Positions 30,059 to 38,492 of a DNA stretch of 64,000 nt are shown here, one piece after another. This DNA comes from Roseiarcus sp963835885 (GTDB lineage Bacteria; Pseudomonadota; Alphaproteobacteria; Rhizobiales; Beijerinckiaceae). Within the stretch, counting starts at the first letter, position 1, and each line of letters opens with the position of its first letter. Position numbers and translations under genes: made by a program. The notes under the pieces are model-generated. The model did no database searches and was not told the origin of the DNA. It worked only from the letters and a program-made list of their open reading frames with translations. The stretch is from the NCBI GenBank assembly GCA_963835885.1, contig CAWIHF010000018.1, positions 39,515 to 103,514 of the forward strand, read 5' to 3'.

Positions 30059-31386
30059 TACCGGTAGAACATTTCGACGCCCATCGGCGTGACCAACGAG
30101 CGCAGTTGGTCCTGGCAGCGAAGGTGAAGCGCCTCGAGGTCCTTCATCAGGTCCTCCGCCGCCTTTCGATCTTGCGGCGTCTTGATGACCGCCTCGGCAG
30201 GGAGCGATTTGATCTGTTCTCGGGTCAGTCCGAGACTGGTGAGCGCCTTCAGCCGAGCCTCCAACAATTCCCGGTTGGCGTCGATGCGCCAAAGTCTGAA
30301 GCGGCTGTAGGCGTTCGACGCGTTGAAAAGGATCGTCACGGACATCGCCAGATAGATCCAATAGGCGGGCGACATCAGATTGACGAGCCGAGGGAAATAT
30401 CGGTCCGCCAGCGCCGGCTCGCCATTGGCGAAAAACTGGCGCGCCTCGTCGGCCAACGGCGCCTGATCCAGAGATTTCGCCGCAGGCGGCGGGTTGTCGC
30501 GAACGAAATTCGGGAACTCCTCGCTGAGGAGCATCAGGAAGGCGACCCGCTGCGCTCGGTGCACGCAGGCGTTCGTCATCACAAGCGTGTCGACCTGCGC
30601 GACGAGCTTGTCGGTCGCAGGGATCGGTTTGGTGATGTCGTAAAACCCAGCGGGAATTCTGCCGAGGTGCAGCCACTTGTCGCGCGCTGTGAGGCCCTCC
30701 ATGTCGGCGGGAGCGACGATCTCGAGATCGTATTTATTCACCAGCGTGTGGATCAACTCCGCGTTCTCGTTCATGACGAACGCGGCGAGATCGAGTTGAC
30801 CGTCTCGAACCTGTTCCGCCTGAGCTTCGAGACCGCGATTGGACGGTCTGAGATCGAGACCCTTGAGATCGGAATTGTCCAGCAACTGCCGCATCAGATA
30901 GGCCGTGCCAGAACCGTCCGGGCCGATGCCGACCGACGCGCCTTTGAGGTCGTTGAACGTGTGGATGGCGCGCCCGCGTTGGGCGAAGATGAGCAGGGAC
31001 TCCGGTTGTGGGAGCCGCCCCAAGGTCTGCAAGCCGGCCTCGGCGGGAACCGGCACTCCATCCTGCACGAAGGCGAAGGCGGGAATGCAATGCCCGTTTT
31101 CACGGACGAGGCGGTTGATGTTCTCGACCGACCCGGCCGTGGCGACCACCTTCAAGTGGCCGTTCCTCTTGAGCGCGCGGGCCGAGAGCCGCTCCCCGAT
31201 CGCGTGATATTGTCCGGTCGGAGTTCCGGTGAAGATGGAAGCCCTCAGGAACGCGTAGTCGCCGGAGACGCTGAAGTAGAGGATCGTGGCCGCGACCGCC
31301 AAAACGGCGATCGCCACCAATATGCCCCTCGCCCACGCTCTTCGATCGCGGCCGGGTCCAAACGCAAGTTGATCCAGGAAACTCAT
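29980..31386 (-). CDS. TAXI family TRAP-type solute-binding protein, membrane-anchored
   Basis: A 468-residue protein. An N-terminal transmembrane anchor (GILVAIAVLAVAATILYFSV) is followed by a TAXI/NMT1-like periplasmic domain (YHAIGERLSARALKRNGHLK, VVATAGSVENINRLVRENGH, SVGIGPDGSGTAYLMRQLLD), a second transmembrane helix (PAYWIYLAMSVTILFNASNA) and a cytoplasmic helical tail of about 110 residues. Ordinary TAXI receptors are soluble; the two-anchor form is a recognised variant often lacking adjacent TRAP permease genes, as here. It may sense or bind rather than transport. Intact. Confidence 0.85.
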   Translation of the reverse strand: MSFLDQLAFGPGRDRRAWARGILVAIAVLAVAATILYFSVSGDYAFLRASIFTGTPTGQYHAIGERLSARALKRNGHLKVVATAGSVENINRLVRENGHCIPAFAFVQDGVPVPAEAGLQTLGRLPQPESLLIFAQRGRAIHTFNDLKGASVGIGPDGSGTAYLMRQLLDNSDLKGLDLRPSNRGLEAQAEQVRDGQLDLAAFVMNENAELIHTLVNKYDLEIVAPADMEGLTARDKWLHLGRIPAGFYDITKPIPATDKLVAQVDTLVMTNACVHRAQRVAFLMLLSEEFPNFVRDNPPPAAKSLDQAPLADEARQFFANGEPALADRYFPRLVNLMSPAYWIYLAMSVTILFNASNAYSRFRLWRIDANRELLEARLKALTSLGLTREQIKSLPAEAVIKTPQDRKAAEDLMKDLEALHLRCQDQLRSLVTPMGVEMFYRYQESLIEDAKATLAMLLRQSKGSKEV

Positions 31387-31566
31387 GGCATCGGCCGTCC
31401 GCCTCCGGATAGGTCGGCCTCAGACGAAAGGCAAGGGCTTCGGCGCGCCAAGGGCGCGGCGCGAGAGCGGCGTGGCTCGAAGCGGCGCGGCATCGCTCAA
31501 GCGGCAAGGTCGATCCCGCGCTATGGGGAAGGGCGCGCGTCAGCGGCTACCTGACGCCGATGCCAA

Positions 31567-31597
31567 GCGAACGCGGCGCCGACGGCGCCGCGTTCGC
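31567..31597. terminator. Strong hairpin, 14-bp perfect stem
   Basis: GCGAACGCGGCGCC (31567-31580), loop GAC, then the exact complement GGCGCCGCGTTCGC (31584-31597). No T-run follows on either strand, so it may be an mRNA-stabilising hairpin or a factor-dependent stop. The rest of 31387-31777 shows nothing else apart from the mazE operator. Confidence 0.6.
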
Positions 31598-31723
31598 CAA
31601 CTCGTTACAAGGCCTGGCTATTGCCGTCTTAAGCTTTTTGGTTTTGCGTCTCGTAGAGGTCGAGCGGGCAGCGCACTGCTATCACGTCATTGTGTTGGGG
31701 AAGGGAGTCGCCACAAACCGCTA

Positions 31724-31737
31724 GGTAGCGCGCTACC
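31724..31737. promoter_or_regulatory. Palindromic operator upstream of mazE
   Basis: GGTAGCGCGCTACC is a perfect 14-bp palindrome 40 bases before the mazE start. Toxin-antitoxin pairs usually repress themselves through such a site next to the promoter. Function inferred from position. Confidence 0.5.
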
Positions 31738-31777
31738 GGCCGTGATAGGAGTCGTGCGCAACCAAATCGGAGGAACG

Positions 31778-32005
31778 ATGCCTCGTACCAGGACAGCGAC
31801 GCGAGACGGCCGCAGCAAGTTTCAGCGATATCGAGAATCCAAGCGAGCCAACGGCATGCGTCTCTTGCGGGTGTGGGTTCCCGACCCGCGCCGTCCCGAA
31901 TTCGCCCGGGAAGCGGAGCGCCAGGCAACGCTCCTGCGGGGCCGGACGGAAGAACGCGAAGCGCTCGACTTCATCGAAGCGGCGTTTGATTGGCCAGAGC
32001 CGTGA
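31778..32005 (+). CDS. mazE: MazE-type antitoxin (DUF3018)
   Basis: A 75-residue protein: MPRTRTATRDGRSKFQRYRE, then GMRLLRVWVPDPRRPEFARE and a C-terminal helix ending EALDFIEAAFDWPEP. This is the DUF3018 antitoxin type that accompanies MazF/PemK toxins. The N-terminal half should bind DNA; the acidic, aromatic C-terminus should wrap the toxin. ATG at 31778 with GGAGGA at 31769. The stop overlaps the toxin start (GTGA). Intact. Confidence 0.88.
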   Translation: MPRTRTATRDGRSKFQRYRESKRANGMRLLRVWVPDPRRPEFAREAERQATLLRGRTEEREALDFIEAAFDWPEP

Positions 32006-32329
32006 GACGCGGCGACTTCATCACGGTGGCCGCGCCCAGGGATTATGGCAAGCCGCGGCCGGCGATCGTCATTCAGTCGGACTGGCTCAAGGCGACGGAC
32101 AGCATCCTCGTCGCCCTCCTCACCAGCGCGCTCGTCGACGCGCCCTTTTACCAACTCCAACTGAAACCGACGAAGGAGAACGGCCTCAAAATTGCATCGC
32201 AAATCATGGTCGATAAAATCATCGCGATGCCGCGCGCCAAATGCGGGCGGACAATGGGCCGAAATCGACGAGGCTGGTCTGATCGCCCTCAATCACATGC
32301 TTTCGGTTGTGATCGGACTGGCGGACTGA
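32002..32329 (+). CDS. mazF: MazF/PemK-type endoribonuclease toxin (late frameshift)
   Basis: About 109 residues starting at GTG 32002 (RRGDFITVAAPRDYGKPRPA, IVIQSDWLKATDSILVALLT, KIASQIMVDKIIAMPRAKCG). The fold and the conserved RPAIVIQ and QIMVDKI segments mark a MazF-like mRNA interferase. Near 32253 the frame slips; the other frame completes the family C-terminus with WAEIDEAGLIALNHMLSVVI and a stop at 32327-32329. As written the protein would run on into unrelated sequence. The break may be an error or an inactivated toxin, which is tolerated. Confidence 0.82.
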
Positions 32330-32434
32330 ACGGGAGGTTGGATCCCGGCGAGAAGCGATGTCTCCGCCTGATCCCGGTCACACCCGCACAACAAAGTGGT
32401 CCAGAGGCCGCGCGTCTCGAAGTATGTGGCCGAA

Positions 32435-32560
32435 TTCCAATTCCGATATAAAAATCGTGAGAACGAAGATATCTTCGCAATTGCTAATGGATGTTAGCAA
32501 TTCATTTGATAATCTTCATGTAAGCCCGGGATATATTCTTCTTTGTTGTATTTTCCAACG
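32435..32560. other. A/T-rich island with two palindromes
   Basis: A short, strikingly A/T-rich stretch between two converging genes (mazF and ccdA). It holds the perfect palindrome CGAAGATATCTTCG (32464-32477), then AATTGCTAA (32479-32487) and TTAGCAATT (32494-32502) as a 9-bp inverted repeat with a 6-base gap. It may act as a bidirectional terminator or a protein-binding site. No coding sequence seen. Confidence 0.5.
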
Positions 32561-32606
32561 TCGGCACCAGATCAGTTCTGGGTCGGCCCACCGGAATGAC
32601 AAAGCC

Positions 32607-33336
32607 TCACCCCACCTGCGAAAACTGCGGAAAGGTCTCGATCAGCCAGAGCGACACGCTCTGGAAGCCGCCGGTGAGAAACAGGACGCCGGTCGCGACC
32701 AGCAGCACGCCGACGGTCTTCTCGATTCGGCCGAACTGCTTCTTGATCAGCGCTCGAAGCGCGCATGAAGGGGCCGATGGCGACGGCTGCGGCGATGAAG
32801 GGCAGGCCAAGTCCGAGACTGTAGACGGCGAGCAGGCCTGCGCCGGCGCCGACCGTGTCGCGGCTGCCGGCGACGGCGAGAATGGTCGCGAGAATCGGTC
32901 CGATGCAGGGCGTCCAGCCGAGTGCGAACGCCATGCCCATCAGGTAGGCGCTCCAGACCCCGGTCGGCCGTTCGATCGTGACGCGGGCCTCGCGCAGCAT
33001 GGCCGTGATGCGAAAAACCCCGAGGAAATGCAGGCCCATCAGGATGACGCCGATCCCGGCGGCGATCGACAGCGCATGGCTCCACTGCCGGAACACGGCG
33101 CCGAGCGCCGAGGCGGTCGCGCCGAAGGCGACAAACACGGTGGTGAATCCGGCGACGAACAGAAGCGCGGTCACGAGAATATCGCGCCGCGCCTTCGCCT
33201 CCCCCTCGTTGACCAGCGCCTCGACGCTCGCTCCGGCGAGATAGCAGAGATAGGGCGCGGCGAGCGGCAGCACGCAAGGGCTGATGAACGAAATAAGGCC
33301 TGCGCCAAAGGCCGCCGGAAGGGAGACGTCGGTCAT
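32607..33336 (-). CDS. ccdA: Cytochrome c biogenesis protein CcdA (one frameshift)
   Basis: About 243 residues with six membrane helices. It has the two redox cysteines in FISPCVLPLAAPYLCYLAGA and LGWTPCIGPILATILA, the hallmark of CcdA/DsbD-type electron carriers, which move reducing power from cytoplasmic thioredoxin to periplasmic thiol proteins for cytochrome c assembly. Near 32762 the frame slips in the fifth helix region; the neighbouring frame supplies the last part (LIKKQFGRIEKTVGVLLVAT, LFLTGGFQSVSLWLIETF). It looks like one intact gene with a one-base error. Confidence 0.87.
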
Positions 33337-33436
33337 GCGGGAGACAGATGGCCCTTCATCCGCGTAGCGTCAAATGAGGCAGGATCGCGGCCGGGACGGA
33401 GTGTTCGAGGCGGTCGCGGCCGCGCGCATTTCATGG

Positions 33437-33784
33437 TCAGCCGCCGGCCAGCATGCGCTCGACCGCGCCGCCGAAGATTTCGAACTCGAACGGCTTCATC
33501 AGCGTCGGGTGGCCGCGCCAGGCCGGATCGAGCCCCTCCTGGCCGTAGCCGGTGGCGAAAAGAAAAGGAACGCTGCGGGCGGCCAGAAGCTCGGCCACCG
33601 GGTAGCCGCTCTGCCGGCCGAGCGAGACATCGACGATCGCGCCGTCGATCGCCGTCGCGGCGAGTTCGAGGGCCAAGGTCAGATTGGCGGCCGGGCCAAC
33701 CACGTCATGGCCCAGTTCAAGCAGCCACTCCTCGGTGATCGCGCTGACCAGCGGCTCGTCCTCGACGAGAAGAATGCGCGCCAT
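33437..33784 (-). CDS. Stand-alone response-regulator receiver protein
   Basis: A 115-residue single receiver domain. Acidic pocket E8-D9, phospho-acceptor D52 in AIVDVSLGRQSG, threonine in FATGYG and the conserved lysine in MKPFEF are all present. There is no output domain, so it works by protein contact or as a phosphate shuttle, with a partner kinase elsewhere. Start at 33784 (MARILLVEDEPLV). Intact. Confidence 0.92.
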   Translation of the reverse strand: MARILLVEDEPLVSAITEEWLLELGHDVVGPAANLTLALELAATAIDGAIVDVSLGRQSGYPVAELLAARSVPFLFATGYGQEGLDPAWRGHPTLMKPFEFEIFGGAVERMLAGG

Positions 33785-33912
33785 CGTTCCCTCTCGGCCT
33801 GCCTGGCAAAGGCTAGCCGATTGAGCGCCGAAAACAAGGCGCACGGCCGCTCGACCCGAACCGAGCCCGATCGCCTTTCGCGGGCGATCAATTCTCGGTA
33901 AGCGTTCGGACC

Positions 33913-35040
33913 ATGACAAGTTCACACAAGCCACTGGGGTCCGTCCGGGGCGCGAGCCTCTCCGGCCTTTTGGCGCGTCAGCGCATCGCCGCGCTGGCGC
34001 GCGATGGCGCCGTCGCCGCCGCGACGCCCATCGAGCCGGCCCAGTTCCAGCCGGCGAGCCTCGATCTGAGGCTCGCCGCCGAGGCGTTTCGCGTGCGCGC
34101 AAGTTTCCTGCCTGGTAAGAGCGCGAGCGTGGCTGACCGGCTGAAAAGCCTTAACCCGGAGCGGATCTCGCTCGCCGGCGACGGGGCGGTGCTGGAGAAG
34201 GGCATCGTCTACATCGCCCCGCTGATGGAGCGGCTTGCGCTGCAGGCGGGCGTGTCCGGCGCGGCCAATCCGAAAAGTTCGACCGGGCGGCTCGACATCT
34301 TCACCCGCCTCATCGTCGACGGATCCGACGCTTTCGACCATGTTCCCGCGGGGTACCAGGGGCCGCTGTTCGCCGAAATCTCGCCGCGCAGCTTCAGCGT
34401 GCGCGTGCGGGCCGGGACGCGGCTGAACCAGCTCCGCTTTCGCGATGGCGGCGCGGCGATCCTCGACGCCGAGACTCTCCGCGCCCGTCATGCGCTGTCG
34501 CCGCTGGTCGACCGGCCGCTGTCGCTCCGCGATGGCCTGATCGTCCATGTCGGGCTCGCCGGCGAGCCGGCGGAGATTGTCGGCTATCGGGCGATCAAGA
34601 ATAGCGACGTGATCGACGTCGACCGGGTCGGCGGCTACGCGGCGCAGGATTTCTGGGAGCCGATTCTCGCGCGGGCCGACCGGCGCCTCGTGCTCGACCC
34701 GGACGAGTTCTACATCCTGGCTTCGCGGGAGAAGATGCAGATCCCGGCCGATCTCGCCGCTGAAATGACGCCGATCGATCCGGCGATCGGCGAGTTTCGG
34801 GTCCATTATGCCGGCTTCTTTGATCCGGGCTTCGGGCAGGGCGCGGACCGGCGCCCGGCTGCGCGCGCCGTGCTCGAGGTGCGCAGCCGCGACGTCCCTT
34901 TCCTGATCGAGGATGGGCAGCCGGTCGGGCGGCTGGTGTTCGAGCAGCTCGCCGACGCGGCCGACGAACTTTACGGGGCGGGAAAAACCTCGAACTACCA
35001 GCATCAGGGGCTGAAGCTGTCGAAGCATTTCCGGACTTGA
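33913..35040 (+). CDS. dcd: 2'-Deoxycytidine 5'-triphosphate deaminase, long form
   Basis: A 375-residue protein of the long alphaproteobacterial DCD family, about twice the length of E. coli Dcd. The nucleotide-binding signature SSTGRLDIFTRLI is present near residue 120, and a similar dUTPase-like barrel is repeated in the C-terminal half (VHYAGFFDPGFGQG; RSRDVPFLIEDGQPVGRLVF). It converts dCTP to dUTP for thymidylate synthesis. ATG at 33913. The methyltransferase gene begins at its stop codon. Intact. Confidence 0.88.
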   Translation: MTSSHKPLGSVRGASLSGLLARQRIAALARDGAVAAATPIEPAQFQPASLDLRLAAEAFRVRASFLPGKSASVADRLKSLNPERISLAGDGAVLEKGIVYIAPLMERLALQAGVSGAANPKSSTGRLDIFTRLIVDGSDAFDHVPAGYQGPLFAEISPRSFSVRVRAGTRLNQLRFRDGGAAILDAETLRARHALSPLVDRPLSLRDGLIVHVGLAGEPAEIVGYRAIKNSDVIDVDRVGGYAAQDFWEPILARADRRLVLDPDEFYILASREKMQIPADLAAEMTPIDPAIGEFRVHYAGFFDPGFGQGADRRPAARAVLEVRSRDVPFLIEDGQPVGRLVFEQLADAADELYGAGKTSNYQHQGLKLSKHFRT

Positions 35041-35050
35041 GCCGGTGGCG

Positions 35051-36000
35051 ATGTCGACAGCCCCCGAAGCGAGCGCCGCTTTGCCCGGTGACCGGAGAGC
35101 CGGCGGTGAGGCGGGTCCGGTGGGTGACGAGCAGGCTGCTTGTCGATCTCTGGCGCATCGCCTTCGGGGTCGACGCGCGCGGCAGTTTCGCCGGCGTCGA
35201 GCGTTTCGGCCTGTGGGAGTCGCCGACCGGGCTGCGCTTCTTCGATCCGCCACGCGAAGGGGATCACCAATTCTATTTGGATTTCTACGCCGGGCTGAAG
35301 CGGCGCCGCCTCATGACGGTTGAGACGGTGCGTCCCGAATTCCTGATGGCGGCCCAGCACGTTCCTCGGGGCGCGCGGGTGCTCGACGTCGGCTGTGGCC
35401 TCGGCGGTTTCCGGGCGTACGTCCCCGAGGCCGACTACGCCGGCCTCGATCCCCACGCGGCGGGCTACGCGTCGATCGCCGACGTTCGCAGCGAGACGCT
35501 CGCTCAGCATCTCGGCGGCCATGCCGGCAGCTACGACGCCGTCTGCTGCTTCGAGGTCATCGAGCACGTCCTCGATCCGAGGGCTCTGTTCGCCGAACTC
35601 GTTCAGGCGGCGAAGCCAGGCGGCCTCGTCTGCGTCAGCGTGCCCCGCTTCCCCTCCGCGATGACCCGAATTCCGAATTTCCTGATCAATGCCCCGCCCC
35701 ATCATCTGACGTGGTGGAGCGAGGCGGCGCTTCGCGAGCTGGCGAACAGCGCTGGCGCCGAGGTCGCGAGCGTCGAAAACGTCCCTTTTGGAAGCGAATC
35801 CGGGATCTACTGGATCGAACGATTTTCGCCGATCAAATGCCGCGACGTTCATTTTCGCGCGCGCGCTCGGCTGGCACGCGTCGTCGCTGATTCATCCGTG
35901 CTCGGCGTCTCGGCGTCGCGGCTGGCGCCGTGCCGGAAGCTCAGCCGCCGAGGGGATCGGACTCCTGATGATCGCGCGCCGGCCGCCCGCGACGGGATAA
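35051..36000 (+). CDS. Class I SAM-dependent methyltransferase (two frameshifts)
   Basis: A methyltransferase of about 310 residues (Methyltransf_23 type): SAM-binding motif I RVLDVGCGLGGFRAYVPEAD, motif II YDAVCCFEVIEHVLDPRALF, and post-motif AAKPGGLVCVSVPRFPSA with NAPPHHLTWWSEAALRELA. The N-terminus is split: ATGTCGACAGCCCCCGAAGC in one frame, then LCPVTGEPAVRRVRWVTSRL in the next. A second slip near 35850 gives the C-terminal part (GIGLLMIARRP) ending at 36000. The substrate is unknown; domains of this sort often modify sugars, lipids or small molecules. Confidence 0.75.
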
Positions 36001-36212
36001 TCCGCCGCCGAAATGCCCCGCGCTGGGCTTCCCGGCCCAAGCGCATGAGGTTTCACAGCCAAAGCTCACATTTCGCTTGGCGTCCGGCCGGGTTTTCCTA
36101 TATGAGGCTTCGGGTGGCGCGGCGCCGGGAGGCCCCGCGCCGCGAATTTTTCTGGCGCAGCGCCGCAAGGGCCGTCGCCGCCACGATCCGATCGGAACGG
36201 AACCGACAGGAC

Positions 36213-36412
36213 ATGACCAATCCGTTCGAATTCATCCAGCAGGTGCGCTGCGGAGGCCGCGAAGGTCGTCTGGCCGACCCGACGAGAGACGCTCGTCACG
36301 ACTGGGCCTCGTGCTGCTGCTGGTCGTGTTCACGAGCCTGTTCTTCCTCGTCGTCGACGAGGCGCTGCGCACGGCCGTCGCGCTGGTGCTTGGTTTCGGC
36401 CGGGGCGGCTAG
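36213..36412 (+). CDS. secE: SecE, preprotein translocase subunit (two frameshifts)
   Basis: SecE is a small essential component of the SecYEG channel. The start reads MTNPFEFIQQVR, the next frame gives EAAKVVWPTRRETLVTTG (the KVVWPTRRET amphipathic helix is diagnostic), and a third gives LVLLLVVFTSLFFLVVDEAL, the single transmembrane helix, to the stop at 36410-36412. The full protein would be 65 residues, normal for the group. Because SecE is essential, the frame changes near 36250 and 36305 are most likely sequence errors. A probable promoter lies in 36060-36115. Confidence 0.88.
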
Positions 36413-36463
36413 CCATGATGGATTACTGCGGGCGCGACGCCCGACGAATGGAACATGAATAAC

Positions 36464-36996
36464 ATGAGCATGCGCTGGTACATCGTCCACGCCTATTCCA
36501 ATTTCGAGAAGAAAGTCGCCGACTCGATCCGAGAGCAGGCGCATCAGCGCGGGCTGGACGGCAAGTTCGAGGAAATCCTGGTCCCGACCGAGAACGTCGT
36601 CGAGGTGCGGCGCGGGCGCAAGATCAATTCCGAGCGGAAATTTTTCCCCGGCTACGTGCTGGTCAAATGCGACCTGACCGACGAGGTTTACCACCTCATC
36701 AAGAACACGCCGAAGGTCACCGGCTTCCTCGGCGCCGACAAGAAGCCAATGCCGATCCCCGACCACGAGGCGGACCGGATCAAGGGCCAGGTCACTCGAG
36801 GGCATCGAGCGGCCGAAGGCCGTCGATCCGCTTCGAGATCGGGGAAAACGTTCGCGTCGCCGACGGCCCGTTCGCCTCGTTCAACGGCGTCGTCGAGGAA
36901 GTCGACGAGTCCCGTTCGCGCGTCAAGGTGGCGGTGTCGATCTTCGGCCGCGCGACTCCGGTCGATCTCGAATTCGGCCAGGTCGAGAAGGTCTGA
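36464..36996 (+). CDS. nusG: NusG transcription elongation/antitermination factor (two frameshifts)
   Basis: About 177 residues. NGN domain: MRWYIVHAYSNFEKKVADSI, ILVPTENVVEVRRGRK and KFFPGYVLVKCDLTDEVYHL with TPKVTGFLGADKKPMPI. KOW domain: IGENVRVADGPFASFNGVVE, EVDESRSRVKVAVSIFGRAT and PVDLEFGQVEKV. Between 36797 and 36835 the frame changes twice; the missing linker EGIERPKAVDP is in the third frame. ATG 36464 is preferred to 36455. NusG is normally followed by rplK; here msrP follows. Confidence 0.9.
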
Positions 36997-37109
36997 AGCT
37001 CCCGCGCCAAACCTCGTAACAATCGCCGTCGTCGCGCCGAAAGGACGGCGTCAACGGAGAACCAACCCTTCGCCGCCGTCGTACCGGGAACAGCGAGGAG
37101 ATGGGCCCA

Positions 37110-38051
37110 ATGCATGTCATTCGGCGAAAGGGATGGGAGATCCCGGCGAGTCTGGCGTCGCCGGAGGCGCTTTTCCTCGACCGGCGCTCGTTTCTGGGCG
37201 GCCTCGGCGCCGCGGGCGCCCTTGCCGCCTGGCCGGCGCGCGCCGACGACGCCGATCCCTCCGCCGCGCTCTATCCGGCCAAGCGCAACCCGGCCTACAC
37301 GCTTGACCGGGACGTCACGCCGGAGAAGTACAATCTCAACTACAATAATTTCTACGAGTTCAGCACCAGCAAGCACATCGACGCGAGCGCGCTGAAAGTC
37401 CGTCCCTGGACGGTCAAGCTCGATGGCCTCGTCGAGAAGGAGCAGACGGTCGACATCGATTCGCTGATCAAGGCGATGGGGCTCGAGGAGCGTCTCTATC
37501 GCCACCGCTGCGTCGAAGCCTGGTCGATGGCGATCCCCTGGACGGGCTTCCCGCTCAAGAAAGCTGGTCGAGTTCGCCAAGCCGCTGTCCTCGGCGGCCT
37601 ATGTCCGGTTCGAGACGTTCCTCGACAAGAAGATGGCGCCGGGCCAGCGGTCGTTCATGCCGTGGCCCTATGTCGAGGGCCTGACCATGGCGGAGGCGAC
37701 GAACGACCTCGCCTTCATCGCTACCGGCGCTTATGGCAAGCCGCTCGCCAAAGTTCAGGGCGCGCCGATCCGGCTGGCGACGCCATGGAAATACGGCTTC
37801 AAGTCGATCAAGTCGATCGTCAGGGTCTCGTTCGTCGACAAGCGGCCGGAGACGTTCTGGGAGGCCCTCGGCCCCGAGGAGTACGGCTTCTGGGCCAACG
37901 TCAACCCGGCCGTGCCGCATCCTCGCTGGAGCCAGGCCAGGGAGAACTTCCTCAACGACGGGCAGCAGCGTCCGACGCTGATCTACAACGGCTACGGCGA
38001 GCGGTCGCCTCACTCTACAAGGGACTCGAAAAGGAGCCACTGTTCATGTGA
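37110..38051 (+). CDS. msrP: MsrP (YedY) molybdopterin protein-methionine-sulfoxide reductase (two frameshifts)
   Basis: A roughly 313-residue oxidoreductase. It has a twin-arginine signal (DRRSFLGGLGAAGALAAWPA), then the sulfite-oxidase-like molybdopterin fold: ALYPAKRNPAYTLDRDVTPE, NLNYNNFYEFSTSKHIDASA, the active cysteine in YRHRCVEAWSMAIPWTGFPL, and later PWKYGFKSIKSIVRVSFVDK, ENFLNDGQQRPTLIYNGYGE. It reduces oxidised methionines in periplasmic proteins. Frames change near 37560 and 38005. Start at ATG 37110, nine bases after GAGGAG; ATG 37101 touches that site. The membrane partner msrQ is not in the window. Confidence 0.88.
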   Translation: MHVIRRKGWEIPASLASPEALFLDRRSFLGGLGAAGALAAWPARADDADPSAALYPAKRNPAYTLDRDVTPEKYNLNYNNFYEFSTSKHIDASALKVRPWTVKLDGLVEKEQTVDIDSLIKAMGLEERLYRHRCVEAWSMAIPWTGFPLKKAGRVRQAAVLGGLCPVRDVPRQEDGAGPAVVHAVALCRGPDHGGGDERPRLHRYRRLWQAARQSSGRADPAGDAMEIRLQVDQVDRQGLVRRQAAGDVLGGPRPRGVRLLGQRQPGRAASSLEPGQGELPQRRAAASDADLQRLRRAVASLYKGLEKEPLFM

Positions 38052-38152
38052 GGCGAGTTGCCGAACGGAAGTTTCTGATGATCAACTGGGGTCGCGCGGG
38101 CCGCTGGATTGCATGGGGCGATCTTGAGACGGCTGTCGCGGGGGACACGCTC

Positions 38153-38461
38153 ATGGCCGCAATTGTCGCCGTCTATAAGACGCCGAAAAGCGTCGACGCC
38201 TTCAACGCCTACTACTTTGCCAAGCATGTCCCGCTCGCCAAGACCATACCGGGTCTGCGCCGCTATCGGGTGAGCGACGGCGCAGTCGGATGCCGGTCGA
38301 ACCCGGCGCGGTGCATCTTGTCGCGATCCTGGAGTTCGACAGCGTCGAGGCGATCCGACAAGGGGCTCGCCTCGCCGGAGGGGCAGGCGACCGCCGGCGA
38401 TCTCGGCAATTTCGCCGATGGCGGCGTCGACCTGATGGTGTTCGACACCAAAGAGGTCTGA
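38153..38461 (+). CDS. EthD family protein (two compensating frameshifts)
   Basis: About 103 residues with the EthD fold: MAAIVAVYKTPKSVDAFNAY, FAKHVPLAKTIPGLRRYRVS, then (neighbouring frame, about 38285-38370) VHLVAILEFDSVEAIRQ, and back to LASPEGQATAGDLGNFADGG, VDLMVFDTKEV. EthD proteins form small dimeric alpha-beta barrels; most have no known substrate. ATG at 38153 is chosen because the family begins there. Confidence 0.8.
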   Translation: MAAIVAVYKTPKSVDAFNAYYFAKHVPLAKTIPGLRRYRVSDGAVGCRSNPARCILSRSWSSTASRRSDKGLASPEGQATAGDLGNFADGGVDLMVFDTKEV

Positions 38462-38492
38462 AAGCGGGCGATCGCCGGCCGGCTTGCCTGTC

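Noticed and set aside
29905..31554. A 549-residue plus-strand frame antisense to the TAXI protein
   Set aside because: No family resemblance; codon composition is that of an antisense shadow in a G+C-rich gene.
36001..36212. Possible tRNA-Trp before secE, as in many genomes
   Set aside because: No cloverleaf, no TTCGA arm and no CCA-type end could be found.
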